From Apiotrichum sp. Y4204 (taxonomy: Eukaryota; Basidiomycota; Tremellomycetes; Trichosporonales; Trichosporonaceae), in contig JAMYHL010000036.1 in assembly GCA_025531455.1 (NCBI GenBank), forward strand, positions 248,001 through 312,000: DNA of 64,000 bases, read 5' to 3'. The notes under the pieces were generated by a model. It worked only from the letters and a program-made list of their open reading frames with translations. It was not told the origin of the DNA and ran no database searches. Made by a program: the position numbers and the translations under genes. Shown here piece by piece: positions 1-11,583 of the stretch (position 1 is the stretch's first letter; every line of letters begins with the position of its first letter).

Positions 1-215
1 GCTTCCCGTGTCGCTCCGGCCGCCAAGCCTGCCGCCGGTGGCCGCAAGCCGGCTGCTGGCCGCGCCGGTGGCCGGAGCAGCAAGCCCCGTGCCCCTCGCC
101 CCGCGAAGAAGACCGCAGAGGACCTCGACGCCGAGATGTCGGTGAGTAATGGCAGATATACAACGTTCTGTATGCTGACAAAGTCCAGGCCTACAAGGAC
201 TCGGCAACGGCTTAA
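1..215 (+). CDS. YRA1: mRNA export adaptor, YRA1/ALYREF type (C-terminal fragment)
   Basis: Only the last 55 codons are inside the window. Exons are 1..141 and 189..215, joined across a 47-nt intron (GTGAGT donor, CAG acceptor). What is visible is a basic Gly/Arg/Lys/Ala-rich tail followed by a short acidic helix reading TAEDLDAEMSAYKDS. This is the conserved C-terminal box of ALY/REF-family export adaptors (FoP-duplication type), which in known members binds the DEAD-box ATPase Sub2/UAP56 and helps load the export receptor onto mRNA. The intron splits the box between Ser and Ala. The RNA-recognition motif expected upstream lies outside the window, so the family call rests on the tail alone. 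The gene converges on the VTC1-like gene. Confidence 0.72.
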
Positions 216-555
216 GTAGATTGTTTCATTTCGTATCGTATCAGTCGATGGATGTGTAGCCCCGCAGCAACAAGAACTGTCTTTCGCAGATGTTGAGAGT
301 CAGTCGCAGAAGTTCCATGCTAGGTGCAGATCGTGGAACAGATACTCAAGAGACGGTCAGAGAATGCATCTGCTCCAAGAACAGGCAACTATCTTGCCAT
401 TGGGCAAACCGATGTAGTAATGAGGAACTCGTCGAAAGAAACGAAACAAAAAACGGGATCACTCAGACAGACCTCGCGGTCCAGAAAAACTCATGTGGTG
501 TGTGGTACACATGTATGCTGAGGTAGTGGTAACGAACGCAGAATTGCAGAACGCT
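216..555. other. intergenic, convergent 3' ends
   Basis: This stretch lies between the stop codons of two converging genes and should hold both 3' UTRs. I see no coding potential beyond short frames without family resemblance. Confidence 0.6.
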
Positions 556-1640
556 TTACCATCCGCCCTTGATGCCGGCGGCCTTCCATGCGAGGGCAAA
601 GCTGAGGGGGTTCTGGCCGTTGTGGGCCTTGCGAGCCTCGGAGACACGGAAGATAAAGTTTGCGAGGATGGCAATAAACAGCGCGGCGCAGATGAGCAGC
701 GGGCCCCAGAGCTGGTCAAAGCTGCCGGGGTAGCGGGCGGCGATCATAGTGAGGCGTTTCTGGAAGATGACGTATCCGTAGACGAGGGTCGCGGCCGCAA
801 TGATGGCGTACGCAAAGGAGAACCAGCGCGAGACCTTGTCCGTCGCGGCATACAGGAGAGAAGTGGCGATGGTGCTCATCAACAGACCCATGGAGAGGTA
901 CGAGATGAAGGTGCGCTCGTTGGCGAACCATACCTTGGACTCGACCTTGACGGGCGTGGGCTTCTTCTCTGCGCGAGTGAGTGCGAGTTGGAGGTTATTT
1001 ACTTACTGGGAACGCGGACGCGGATGGTCGGGTCGTTGATCGAGTGGTAATCGGTGAGGAGGGGGCGCGTGTCGCTTTATGTCAGCAGGTGTGGATGGTA
1101 AGTGGAGCACAGCGCAACCCCATTGTCGCTGTATGGTCTACAGTGACAGAGGCACAGAACGCTATCTTGCACACTCACTCGTCAGGAAGGTTGTCGCCGC
1201 GCTTGCTCTTGGCACGCACGCCCTGTCCGCGCGCGGGAAGGAGCTTGAGCGCGCCCTGGGAGAATCTGCTGTTAGAAAGTGTTTTGACAGTGGTGGATGA
1301 GTGCGAGGAATTCTCATGGCGGTGTCATCCTGGTTGTCATGAATGCCATCGACATAACCGACCCCACCACCCAGATACTCCACACTCCTACTCACGGCTC
1401 CCAGAACAGCTCGGACACATCGTTGAGCACGCGGTTCATCCCCGACGTCGACGACTCGCCCTGCGACGACTGCGACGGCTGCGACTGCTGCGACTGGTTG
1501 AGCGGGGTGGTCTGGCGTCAGTCTCGCCACCTGGTTGGGGATGGAGGAAGAGCCGAGCTTCGACTATGATGCTCCAGCTCGACGTTCGCAGCTCGCAGCA
1601 AGCCGTAATCCTCCAGCGCAAAACGTACCTCTGAAGCCAT
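556..1640 (-). CDS. VTC1: VTC1-like vacuolar transporter chaperone subunit (DUF202 domain)
   Basis: Exons in transcript order are 1640..1629, 1511..1396, 1268..1179, 1074..1007 and 968..556, giving 232 residues. The C-terminal half is a DUF202 domain: KVESKVWFANERTF, then three hydrophobic membrane segments. It aligns by eye with the start of yeast Vtc1 (RVEPKVFFANERTF). Vtc1 is the small membrane subunit of the vacuolar complex that makes polyphosphate and moves it into the lumen. There is no SPX or polymerase domain, so this is not a Vtc2/3/4 subunit. Unlike yeast Vtc1 it has about 100 residues of N-terminal extension rich in Gln/Ser and then basic residues. The start is supported by the MASE codons splicing in frame to the Gln/Ser segment. 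A CACGTG box lies about 140 bp upstream. Confidence 0.8.
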
Positions 1641-2463
1641 TGTGGGGTGGATGTGGATGGAGAAAATCAAAAGGCCAAGCCAAAAGAGTTCACGGATGGT
1701 GGCTCCAAAGTTGGACCCGACTACGGGCAGTGGCAGTATGACGCGGGCCACTGTGGGATATGCTGCACTGTTGATGGCTGCACGTGCGTGATCGGGCGAC
1801 CAATGGCCACAATGGACGCTAATTCCTCACACAAGCCCCTAAACGACCTGGGCAATTCATCTAGTACAGAAAAGCTATTCTAGTTCATACGGAATGCAGA
1901 AAAAATGCTTCCCGTCCCGCCACATTTTTCCAGCCCAGCCATACATGTTCCTGCACTTGAGCGCGACGCATGTGAGCATGAGGATTGGAGAGATACGAAT
2001 GGTCTGCAGCAGAACGCAAAACTGCGGATAAAAAGTGAAAGTGGCACTGCCTCCTGGGGGATTCATTAGATTAAGACTGGCATCTGGTGTTGACTGCAGA
2101 GGACATGGCGTAGTGACTAACAGCGCCGCAAATAAAGCAAAGTCTGGAGCCGCGTCACATATCGATCGGACATATGTTCGTATCTCACGGCATCTGACCG
2201 CTTAGGAATCTCCAGATCTGACTCATGTCGTTTCCACTGGTGCACCTGCAATCTGCGCATGTCGCGCGCGAATCACAGCAAGGTCATGAGTATAGCCAGG
2301 GCACAGCGTACTAGATAACATCCCAGCTCTCATATGTCCCTTTCTCTCCGCCTCGCCACTTCGGGGACTTACAATCCACAATACCACAACAATCACTAAG
2401 ATTTCTACACAGAAAATACACAGGGCCGCTAGCCTCCAAGGCCCCTTTCTCTCCGGCCCCTTC
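1641..2463. other. intergenic: VTC1 promoter and 3' UTR of the BTB gene
   Basis: Both flanking genes are on the minus strand. The low-coordinate side holds the VTC1 promoter with a CACGTG box, and the high-coordinate side should hold the 3' UTR of the BTB gene. Short frames here show no family resemblance. Confidence 0.6.
1781..1786. promoter_or_regulatory. CACGTG box upstream of VTC1 (Pho4/bHLH-type site)
   Basis: A palindromic CACGTG lies 141-146 bp upstream of the VTC1-like start codon, in the context GCACGTGC. In budding yeast VTC1 is phosphate-regulated through Pho4 sites with this core. The core is seen directly; its use here is inference. Confidence 0.45.
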
Positions 2464-4521
2464 CTATGTGGACATGCCTGTCAAGCGTTTGGTCAGCCCT
2501 AGCAGCACCTGGCCACCGTTGAACTCGCCCCAAACGCCCGCCGAAACCTCCTGGTAGCAGCGATCGAGCTCGGGGCTTGCAGAAACGTCTGGCCAGTTGT
2601 CGTTCTGGCCGTCAGCCATGCCGAAGATACACAATGCCACTCACCACATAGTCCATGATGGCGGCATGGAGAGAAGGAAATTCGTATGTCGCCAGAAGAG
2701 AGGCCACGCAGCTTTCAGGCGTGAGGCGACGGAGGAGGGCGTCGCGTGCGATGCTCTGTAGCGCATCGAGACCATAACGATGGGCTAGGAAGAAGACGGC
2801 CAAGGGCGGGGGCGGAGGCGGGGCCTCGGTTGGGTGAGGGTGAGGGTCAAGGGGAGCATGGGAACGCCGGGGAACCGTACGTGCTGGAGGCGAAATTGAA
2901 CCGGCGGCTGTGGGAGATTTCACCGGAGTGGTGGTCTTGCGGGCGGTGGCGGTCGCGATCCGCAGCGCCGTAGGGGACGAGGCGGCAGTGGGATGGCCTC
3001 TGACAGGGAGTCCAGAGCGGGCAGCAGAACTGTGGTTGCCAGACGCCGGGCTTGAGGATTTGGGGCGGGGAACGCGAGGCGCCGGCACCTGCGTGGGAAT
3101 AGCGGTGCGGGTATCGGACGTGCGGCGAGAGATGGCGGGCGGCCCGGATGTGGTGCTCGTGCTGGAGCGTCCCCCGGGGGAGCGACGTCCAGAAGCAGCG
3201 GCAGATGTTGCGGTGCCGACGCTCGAGTTGCTGCGGACTGTGCGCAGCTCCTCCACACTTTCAGTATCGTCATCAAGCGGAGCCCAATCCCACGATTCGT
3301 TGTTGAGCACTTTACGAGCCGCATTCTTGTCTATGCGCACTTGGGCCATCACAGCGCGCACGCTTGAGTTGCTGCTGAACATGATTTCGTCAGTGTACAG
3401 CCAACGCAAGACCCAGTACACCGTATTGAACGCGGCATCGTCCACAACTAAGGTCGTCGCAGCGGATTGTGATTCGGAGAAGCCGCCCTTGAGCACAGAC
3501 TGGAAGTAGTCTGAATGCACAAGAATCTCAGAATGGGCGTAAACGACACGTCGGCGGACCATTCGGCGGCCGCCATCGATGTCAGGCGTTCCAGCGCTTG
3601 CGTGCTCGAGACACACAAACTGCACATCGCCAGTGCGCACGCTGTCGAGGAAGCTTGCTGCTTGACGCGTGATGCGTCGAGAGATGAATTGCTGATCCGC
3701 GTGCACCATAGGAGGGAGAGTCGGCTCGGACGAATGCTTGACGATGACGCGGATCGCGAACGCATTCTGTGCGCTCACCGCAGGGATCTCTAGCAGGGTG
3801 GAAAGCGGTGGTATGGCCACTTCATAGTACTCTTGCCGTCGCGAAAACTCTGCGAGCGCGGACGACGTCCAGAACCACTTGGGCTCTCCTAACGCTCGGT
3901 CTCCCTCTCTCTCGAGTGCTTTGAGGCCAATAAAGACATTCCTCTCAAAGACATCGTCCTGAGGCAGCTCCGAGTACTTTACCCACAGAGCAATGACCAT
4001 CAGCGTCAGTGTGGGCTCCACGGACTCGGCCTGCAGGCTGGTATTGTCGTCGCCATCATCATGCGCAGCTGCCCCCTGTGAATTGGATTCCGGAAATCGT
4101 TCTGAGAGTCAGACATGACTTCTGAAGCTCTCCAAGGATTCCGCCACTCACCTATGTGGAGTTTGTACGCCTGGTCATCGAAGAAGGCGCCCTCGGTGGC
4201 GAGCGCTTCGTGTCGATTCTCATCATCTTCAGCCTCCTCGCCCGCGATCAGCTGCGCCTGCAGACCACGCACGTCATGCACAGGCCACTCAAAAGCAGTC
4301 TGTTTCGTCTCACACGCGCCCTCGGGATCCGTCGCGGGACTGCGCAGCGGTGCGCCCCGCATCGCGGGGGGTACTGAGAGGCTGGTGAAGACGGACGATG
4401 TGAGGTGCTGCGAGGCGCGGCGACGGGACGGCGTCGGCGTCCGCGCCGTGTGGTAGTACGCTGCGTTTGGGCTAAAGGCAGCGCTGGGCGTGGGATTGTC
4501 CGGGTTCCAGCGGGTGTTCAT
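2464..4521 (-). CDS. BTB/POZ domain protein
   Basis: Exons are 4521..4152, 4101..2645 and 2604..2464, giving 655 residues. The BTB fold lies at about residues 278-380, with the typical run GDVQFVCLEH ... VYAHSEILVHSDYFQSVL followed by WVLRWLYTDEI. Residues about 80-260 form a divergent globular region that could be MATH-like but is not clear. Residues about 400-540 are Ser/Pro/Thr-rich and probably disordered. A helical C-terminal part (LAVFFLAHRYGLDALQSIA) looks BACK-like. BTB proteins of this layout are often adaptors for CUL3 ubiquitin ligases or scaffolds, but no partner can be named from sequence. The last exon adds the C-terminus after a 40-nt intron; without that splice the frame ends about 10 residues later. 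Confidence 0.8.
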
Positions 4522-7500
4522 GACTGGATTGGTAGATGAACGGTGTTGGGATATGAATTGAACGTATCAACAGAAGAATGCGGTCTGGTGCTACTGGAGT
4601 GGCAAGAATGAATGGCGAAGTGAAGGATGAATATGCCGGTGAACGTTCCAGATGCTCGGATGGGAAGCAACACACGAGCAAACGAGCTGTGAAGATGTGA
4701 CAAAACCGCGTACGGCGGGCCGTTTCCTGGGCTCTGTGCTTGTGACCGGCCCGAAGACAAGTTGTTTGGGAACAGATATCAGCTGGAGGGATGTATGGAT
4801 GAGAGTGCGCTGCCAATAAATGCAAATGAGACAACATGAGCTTCAAAGGAACCGTTCTCGGCTAGAAGCTCCATCGCCCCTTCCCGTCGACAGCAGCTGA
4901 CAACCGTCGAAGAGTTGTTTGTGGGTGTGTTGGTGTGTTTGTGCTTGTTTTGTAATGGCTGGTAATCTTGGAGGGTGGCGACTGCACCGCTACAATGACG
5001 GATATCCGGATGTGTGATGAGTTGTTGTTTGGCGCAGTGGCAATGTCGTCATTGCGGGGGAGTGTCAACAAATAACATTACATAAGAAAGCATTACAAGC
5101 TGCGACGCCCGTCGTTATCAGCGAGACCCCACCCATAATAAGAGTATTTGACCACCATCTGATCGGATGGATCAGAGTCAGATTAAATCACCTATTGGAT
5201 CATTAATTATCTCGACAAGTTGCAAGTGTCCAAATTGTACCATTATAAACTTGGTGAAGTCTGGTGCCTGTCTGGCAGTCTGGCCACGGCTGGCGAGATG
5301 CGCCAGACATGATGCGCCATGCGCCAGATGGATGTCGGTCATCTGAATATCTGGTGACCTTGGATCGCTCGATGCTCGTCGGCTTCTGTCCCTTCCCAAA
5401 CCCTCGAAAAAGTCACCGCGTCCGCAGTTTTAGAGTTGAGATTTCTGTAACACGCAACAGGCTCGGACCCTCGGGTCACAAGACAGGAGCAGGAACAGGA
5501 GCAGAGAAGATTTTATAAGGGGAAAGTAGGTTCCATGATGTCGTGAGGATGGAATGGTTAAGCCGCGATATGAGATCTCAGTCCGAATGATCCCCGACTA
5601 CCCCGGCTACCGGCAAGATCCCGAGGGCGTCAAGCGTCGAGTTGCATACCGAGTGTACTGTGCGCAGCTTGTGCAGCCTAGACCGGATGTGTACCACTCT
5701 CCGAGCACCCAAAGATTTGGAGCGCGGGAGCCATATTGTGGGGCCGGGGCCCCCCGGAGCTACACTTTCCACAAGTTTGCCCAGCAGATCCAGAGATCCA
5801 CAGATCCCGAGCCCAGAAATACAGCAGAAGCACTGTGCCGTTGCTCCGAGGCCTGATCCCCGAGGCCAGGTCACGGCTGGCGCAGGATGGCAGAACCGCA
5901 GCCACCACACGTCGAGGACTGGGTTCCCGGGTTCCTGGACGCGCCACGGTACGCTCAGGGCTCAGGGAACAGGGGTTTCAATAGGGATAGGTCGATGTGG
6001 GGCATCGGTAGTCTGAGGGAGTCTGAATGCATGAATGCAAATACCTTTGGAAGCAGGTTGACACAGATTACATCGGGTTCTGCGCAGTACATGGCGCCAA
6101 ATCATCGGATGGCAGCCCTCCGGCCACAGAGTACCTCCACAAGTCCTCGGCAAAAGGCAGAGCGTTCTGTGATTCTGAATGTCATCCGTGAAGCGTTTCG
6201 TACGATGACTGATGTCTGTCTCTAAGAATGTCGAACGATAACGAGGTCCCGATGCTACCGGAGAGTCCTCCAGTCGATTGCAGGTCTTGACCTTTGACAG
6301 GCACCGTTTCAGAGAGTCAAGCTGCCGCTGCGGATGATGACTACCGTACAACGTAATGACAACAAACTGCAGGGTCAAGCAGGGCAGCGGAGACAATGCC
6401 GACCCGACTATGAGAGGTGTACGTGAAGTCTTCGCTGTCTGGTGTCCAGTCCTTATGCCATCAGCCATATGCCCACCGAGAACGATTGGAGTACGACTTG
6501 GGCGCCGACGGTCCATTTTGCAGAACCTATTTTGCGGGACCCCCGGGTCGCCCGATGACCGATGTGCAGCATGCAGCAGTCTGGAAGCTCATGGCCCAAA
6601 GGCGATTGGCCCGTCCAGACTCTGACAGGGCGTGCGAGTGGGCGTACGTACTGCCGTCGAGATCCCCAAATATCTCAAATGGTATAGCGATTGGGTACTG
6701 GGTGACAGTTGGTCACGCCTCGCCGCGCGCGGATCCGCGACCTGTAATGAAACAAATGATCTGCAGGCGGTCCCAGGCCCCATAAGGTCCACAAGGAGTC
6801 CAGAGGCCAGAGGGCCAGAGTGCGTTCGGTATTTCACTGTCTTCTGGTCTCCCGGTAGTAGTTCAAGTGCTATGGTTGATACGGGTATGAACCTCAAAGG
6901 TATCTGTCCGTCGCCACAAACACACATTTAAGAGAGAGCGGAGATATGGGATCGAGGCATGGAGGATGTATTCACAGGAAGAGGACAGGAGGGGGCGCAT
7001 GAGATGTGTGCGCAAGACGAGAGCTACGAGAGCTTGGGGGGGAGATGTCCTGTAATCTGCAATCTATCATTAAAAAGATTGCTGTCAATGCACGGACCTG
7101 AGATGCATCACATGTTGCGAACCCATTGGAATAGTGGAATAGGAAGACTCCATATTCCAGGTTTCTGCTCACCAGGCGTGGCAGCGGAGCATTGCAGATT
7201 GCTGGCTGTCGCGACACATGGCGGTGTTGTACAGCTCGCAGCAGCGTTCCAAACAGCTGACTTTGTCACACAGGCAAAGCACCCAAGTGTGCAGTAGAGA
7301 AACACAAAAAAGCGAGCAAAAAACCCAACTGTAAACGTGAAACAGCGAGTTTCTTTCTCGTCATTTTAGCTTTGGAAGCAATGATTTTTGGGTCTGTCTC
7401 GGCCACCTTGTGTCTGTTCTCCTCCCCTCTGGCCTCTGCCTCTAGGTCTATTAAGTTCTCGTGCCAGGGATGCGGAGAGAGAGGCAACCTGCTGCGTATT

Positions 7501-8835
7501 CAGCTCTGTAGTTTTGTTGCATCACGACAAGATCCAGCTGCGGAGGAGACACGAGACCCATCATCTTTCACAGCGCCAGACGAGATCCCTATGCAACAAG
7601 CTGCCATGTTCCACACTGTGTGCTCGCTTCGGATGTTCCTGACAATGTCTGTCCATCATCGTCGCGCCTCCCATAGTTCTCCCGATTCCCCCAGACGCCG
7701 TAGCGCCCGTCGCACGTAGCACGTAGCACACTCCCACCGGCTCTCATCATCGTCCAATTTCCTGCAGGTCCAGTCTGGTGGAACCCACGCCCTCAGATCC
7801 AGCTCCCAGCTTCGGCTCTCCACCTTTCCAGGATCCAGGTAGCTAGCTCCCTTTCTCTCGCTCCTCTCTCCCTACTTCTCGCCCCTCCCCTCCACACTAT
7901 CCCGCCCTCGTCCCTCGACGAACCACACGCCTCTGGTCGGCTCTTTTACGCACCCTTACAGACCAAAACGACAAACGCTGTGGTTCTCCCTCTCCTGGGT
8001 AACGAACAATCTTTGCACTTATTCCAGCTCGCAGTGATCCAGCGATACCCATTACTGTCGTCTCTCCCACTCGGTGTCTCACACATACCGCTATTGTCTG
8101 TCTATTCCCCCCACACTTCGTCATTCCTCTCCACCCCGCCCGCGCCTGTCTAGTCGTTGCCCGGTCCATCGAGTCGCACCCGCATCGCCCCTTTCGCCTC
8201 TTCCCTACCATTACTCCCATCGCGCCGTCGTCCAGTCTGTCACAACCTTATCGCTCGTCGTTCCATTAATTGGACGCAAGTTTGCAGTGCCTTGTTGCCG
8301 CTGCAACGACGTTTAAGCCAGCCTTATAATCGACGTCTCCGTCCCGGTCCGTCACATCGCAACCAAGAGCAAAGGTCTGCTCTCGTCAACGCGGCAGCAA
8401 CTGTCTGCATCCGATTCATTACTGCGGCGCGTTTTGGCTGTCCCAATTCGAACAGACCAAAAAGACGGTGGGCGTCCAAAAAGGACCACTGAAAAAAAAA
8501 GTGCTGCCACCATCCACTCTGGCTCGCTCCGCTTCCCTGTCCAGGCTTGCCCTTGCTGGCTTGTCGTCCTCATCTTCCGACACATTCTGCATCCTGTTTG
8601 TTCGTTCGCACTCGACAATACCCCATTCCCCACTGGGCCCCGTCGGCCACTCTCTCCCCTCCCCTCCCCCCCTCACTCGCAGGCAGTTCCCTCATCCTCC
8701 TCCGCCACCACCGCGACCGTGCGTTTTTTCGGAAGCCTTTGCCATTGATCCTCCATCTGCGTGGGGTTTGCCGCTTTTCATTGTGGGCCATTTCTCGCTA
8801 TACCCATTGTCGTACCTTCAGACGTCGGACTCATC
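4522..8835. other. long gene-free divergent intergenic region
   Basis: This 4.3-kb region separates two divergent genes. Frames of 60-180 codons occur on both strands but none shows family resemblance, a plausible exon chain or consistent codon usage. About 5.1-6.9 kb looks compositionally different from the flanking coding DNA, with many short imperfect repeats of CAGATC/GATCC type. From about 7.7 kb to the next start codon the plus strand is strongly pyrimidine-rich, including CT tracts near 7850-7905 and 8640-8690. That is typical of promoters and long 5' leaders in this lineage. A non-coding transcript or decayed element cannot be excluded. Confidence 0.5.
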
Positions 8836-9410
8836 ATGAGCGCGCTCAACCATACTGCGCCTCGCTTTCGTTCCCACGCAGCACACGGGTCAGTGTCGGC
8901 CGCGGCAGGCTCCTCGGTTCCCTTTTCCCAGGCGCTGGACGTCCCACCACGACTTGTCGCGACATCGCTTCTCAACTCTACACCGTCGACAATGGCGTCG
9001 CCTCACGCCCCACCGTCTTCCACCCCGGCCCACCTCGCTTCGTCTCACCCATCACGCAGCGCCGCTCGTTACAGCGGAGTAGACCACACGTTGGGGCCCG
9101 TTTTCAGTGAGGAGGAGGACGGGGACGACTCGGATTTCATTGCCGCCAAGATGGCCTCGTTGGGAATCGACCCGCACCGCGGTGACGGTGGTGGAAGGGG
9201 TAGCCAGTTTGTGAGTGTGCACGACTTGAGCTGCTGCCGTGATCTGGCAATCTGCAATGTGCTGCTGTCGCTGAGCTTCGACCTGCATGATTGCATGATC
9301 GTCGCTGCAGTGGCTGACACCATTGTTGAATGACTGACACCCCAGAACGCCGGAGTCGAGCTTCAACGTCGTATTCGTGCTCAGCAGATGCTTCAACTGC
9401 AGATACTGGC

Positions 9411-9443
<33 letters not shown>

Positions 9444-10654
9444 ACAGACTGCTGCGCTTCAGAACCTGCTGTTGCAGTCCAGCGACCCGCAGCAACTGCG
9501 CGAGGCAATGGCCCTCCTTGAGCTGCAGCGTGCACAGGTGGTAGCTGCGTCTACCCCCTCTAACAGTAGCTTGGAACGCGCGTATGCCCATCAGCAAGCA
9601 CAGCAATCAACGTTGGCCCAGCAACGCATGCTCATGAAGCAGCAACAGCAGCAGCAGCAACAGGCTCTTGCACTGCAACAGCTGCAGATCCAGCAGCAGG
9701 TGGCTGCGGCAGTACACTCCCATACGCCTCGGCATAACCTCGCGGCTCAGCTGGAAGCGGGAACTCTCCGCCGCGAGAGGGAGCGCGATCGCGAGCAGCG
9801 CAACAGCCGGTCACTCAGCCCGGACAATGGGGGACACTCGCGAATGCGTGCAGCTTTCGAGAGCGTCGGTGGTTCAACGGGCTACTTTTCACCACTGTGC
9901 CCACCCGTGGACTCTGCGGCTGGCGTCGGATGGACCTCAACTCTCAAGTCGCCCGCATCGGAATGGCCGACTTCGGCGTGGACCGTAACTTCGGTGCCCC
10001 AACGGTCATCCTCTTCGGGGTCCAACTCGACGAGCGCCCGAGCGCCCTCGCCTCCCATCCCAGCCCCCGTCCCAACAATCCAGCAGCCGCCTCTCGGCCG
10101 CTTCGCTCGCGCTCGTCAGGACTTTGCAGCTGCGCAAGCCGCATCCCCGGGAACCGCGCCGCTCGCAGCTCTCCTTTCTCGTCGGCGACCCACAGTGGAG
10201 GACGACACGGTGTCGTCCACTTCCTCGTTCCCCGAAACGGTCGCCACTTCGCCGCCATCCGAGTCGAATCACTCGTGCCCAATGCAAGAGCGCACTTGGT
10301 CCAACGAGTCCGTGCGCAAGGTTGCCTCCGAATCCAGCCACACATTGTTCAAGGACCCTGCATCCTACCTCGAGTGGGGCTACCGTCTCCCCGCAGCCCG
10401 CTCTCAGTCTTTCTCGGTCACTCGCACTCCCGAGGAGCGCACTGTGTCATACATCATACGCCAGCCGTATGGGCCGCCCGGATCCCCGGACAGCCTCAAA
10501 CAGAAGAACTTTGCTTCGAGGTGGGTTGAGTTTGTGGCGACAAAATGCTGATTGACAAGTATCCGCCGTCAGGCAGGACTCAACCTCGGTATGCTCAACC
10601 GCCGGACCGGAAACGAGAGCACCGAGGCGTAACATCTGGCACATCGCCGTGTAA
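8836..10654 (+). CDS. glutamine-rich, low-complexity protein of unknown function
   Basis: Exons are 8836..9210, 9346..10520 and probably 10573..10654, giving about 543 residues. The first exon encodes a Ser/Pro/His-rich segment ending in an acidic patch (FSEEEDGDDSDF). The second carries two glutamine tracts (12 and 8 Gln) in a Gln/Leu/Ala-rich, probably coiled-coil region, then a Ser/Pro/Thr-rich region. A better-conserved-looking tail (ASYLEWGYRLPAARSQ ... VSYIIRQPYGPPGSP) follows. I recognise no catalytic domain. Gln-rich regions suggest a transcription or RNA-granule role, but this is inference. The third exon is uncertain: an acceptor 4 nt further on also keeps a frame open and would change the last 27 or so residues. 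Confidence 0.65.
9412..9447 (+). repeat. CAG/CAA repeat encoding 12 glutamines
   Basis: Twelve consecutive Gln codons, a mix of CAG and CAA, lie in exon 2 of the glutamine-rich gene. CAA interruptions make it less unstable than a pure CAG run. Confidence 0.9.
9640..9663 (+). repeat. CAG/CAA repeat encoding 8 glutamines
   Basis: A second tract of eight mixed CAG/CAA codons in the same exon, about 190 bp after the first. Confidence 0.9.
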
Positions 10655-11583
10655 ATGATCCGATAATTCTTGTGGAAACCTCTACACTGTCACAGAGGAC
10701 TTTGCTTCTGTCATGCGCCATCTCGCCCGCCCGAGACCGGCACTCAACTCTTATCTTCCGTTCGTCATACGCCGTCCATGGCTTGATGCCTCGCCACCCC
10801 AGATTGCCACCACCAATATTCGCAAGCACACACATTCCATTCGTTTCATTGGCAGATCAACATCCATCATCCTGTTCACTTCAGCCGCATCATCAGATTC
10901 ATTATCTCATGGATACCATATCCAATACCCAGCGATATTCTAATCCCCCCAAGAGTCGGGCAGCGGTCCTGCGGCGCGCATTGGCCCGACCTGAGCTTCC
11001 TCTACCTGCCTCCCGAGGCTCCAGGACACTGGACACTATTATTTCCTTCCCCTATTCACTTTTCTGTTCATCGCTTTTAACTTTTATTATTCTTCTCATC
11101 TATTTTGTGGGGGTTCCAGTCGTGCGGCTAGACGCTCGGTATCCTCCGGCACCCAACACACCACAGGGGTGTGCCAGAGCGAAAAGAGCTCGTCCGCACC
11201 AGAGTCATCTCGTGTCGCGCAGTAGTTCGAATCGTATAAGACACAATCACGCAGAGAGCTCACCCGTTGTACAGTATAATGCAGAGCGTAATGTTACTAC
11301 TTGTGCATGTCGTGTGGAATGCGAGGTGCATGCAGAGCTCGGCGATTCTCCTCACGATGAATACCAACCCAAACCCCCCAGACCGATGGAAATTGACCAT
11401 TCGACAAGGTACCATTCGCGGGACCAGAACGCGTCTCATATCACGTGACCGCGTGGCACCGAGACCGCGACGCGACTGACGTTTCGATGCTTGAACCGCA
11501 ATGTCCCACACAATTCTTTGGTTCTCACTCATCATCACTCACACATCTCACAGCACAAGTCAGTGCGGCCCCATTTTTGCACC
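10655..11583. other. intergenic: 3' UTR of the Gln-rich gene and mus7 promoter
   Basis: Both neighbours are on the plus strand. A 258-codon open frame crosses this region, but its composition (Arg/Ser/Pro/His with no domain) resembles non-coding translation, so I do not call it. A TCACGTGA box lies about 140 bp before the next start codon. Confidence 0.55.
11441..11448. promoter_or_regulatory. TCACGTGA palindrome upstream of the mus7-like gene
   Basis: An 8-bp palindrome with a CACGTG core lies about 140 bp upstream of the start codon. bHLH or bZIP factors bind such sites in fungi; no specific regulator can be assigned. Confidence 0.35.

Noticed and set aside
10672..11448. 258-codon plus-strand frame upstream of mus7
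   Set aside because: Arg/Ser/His/Pro composition like translated non-coding DNA, and it overlaps the expected 3' UTR and promoter.
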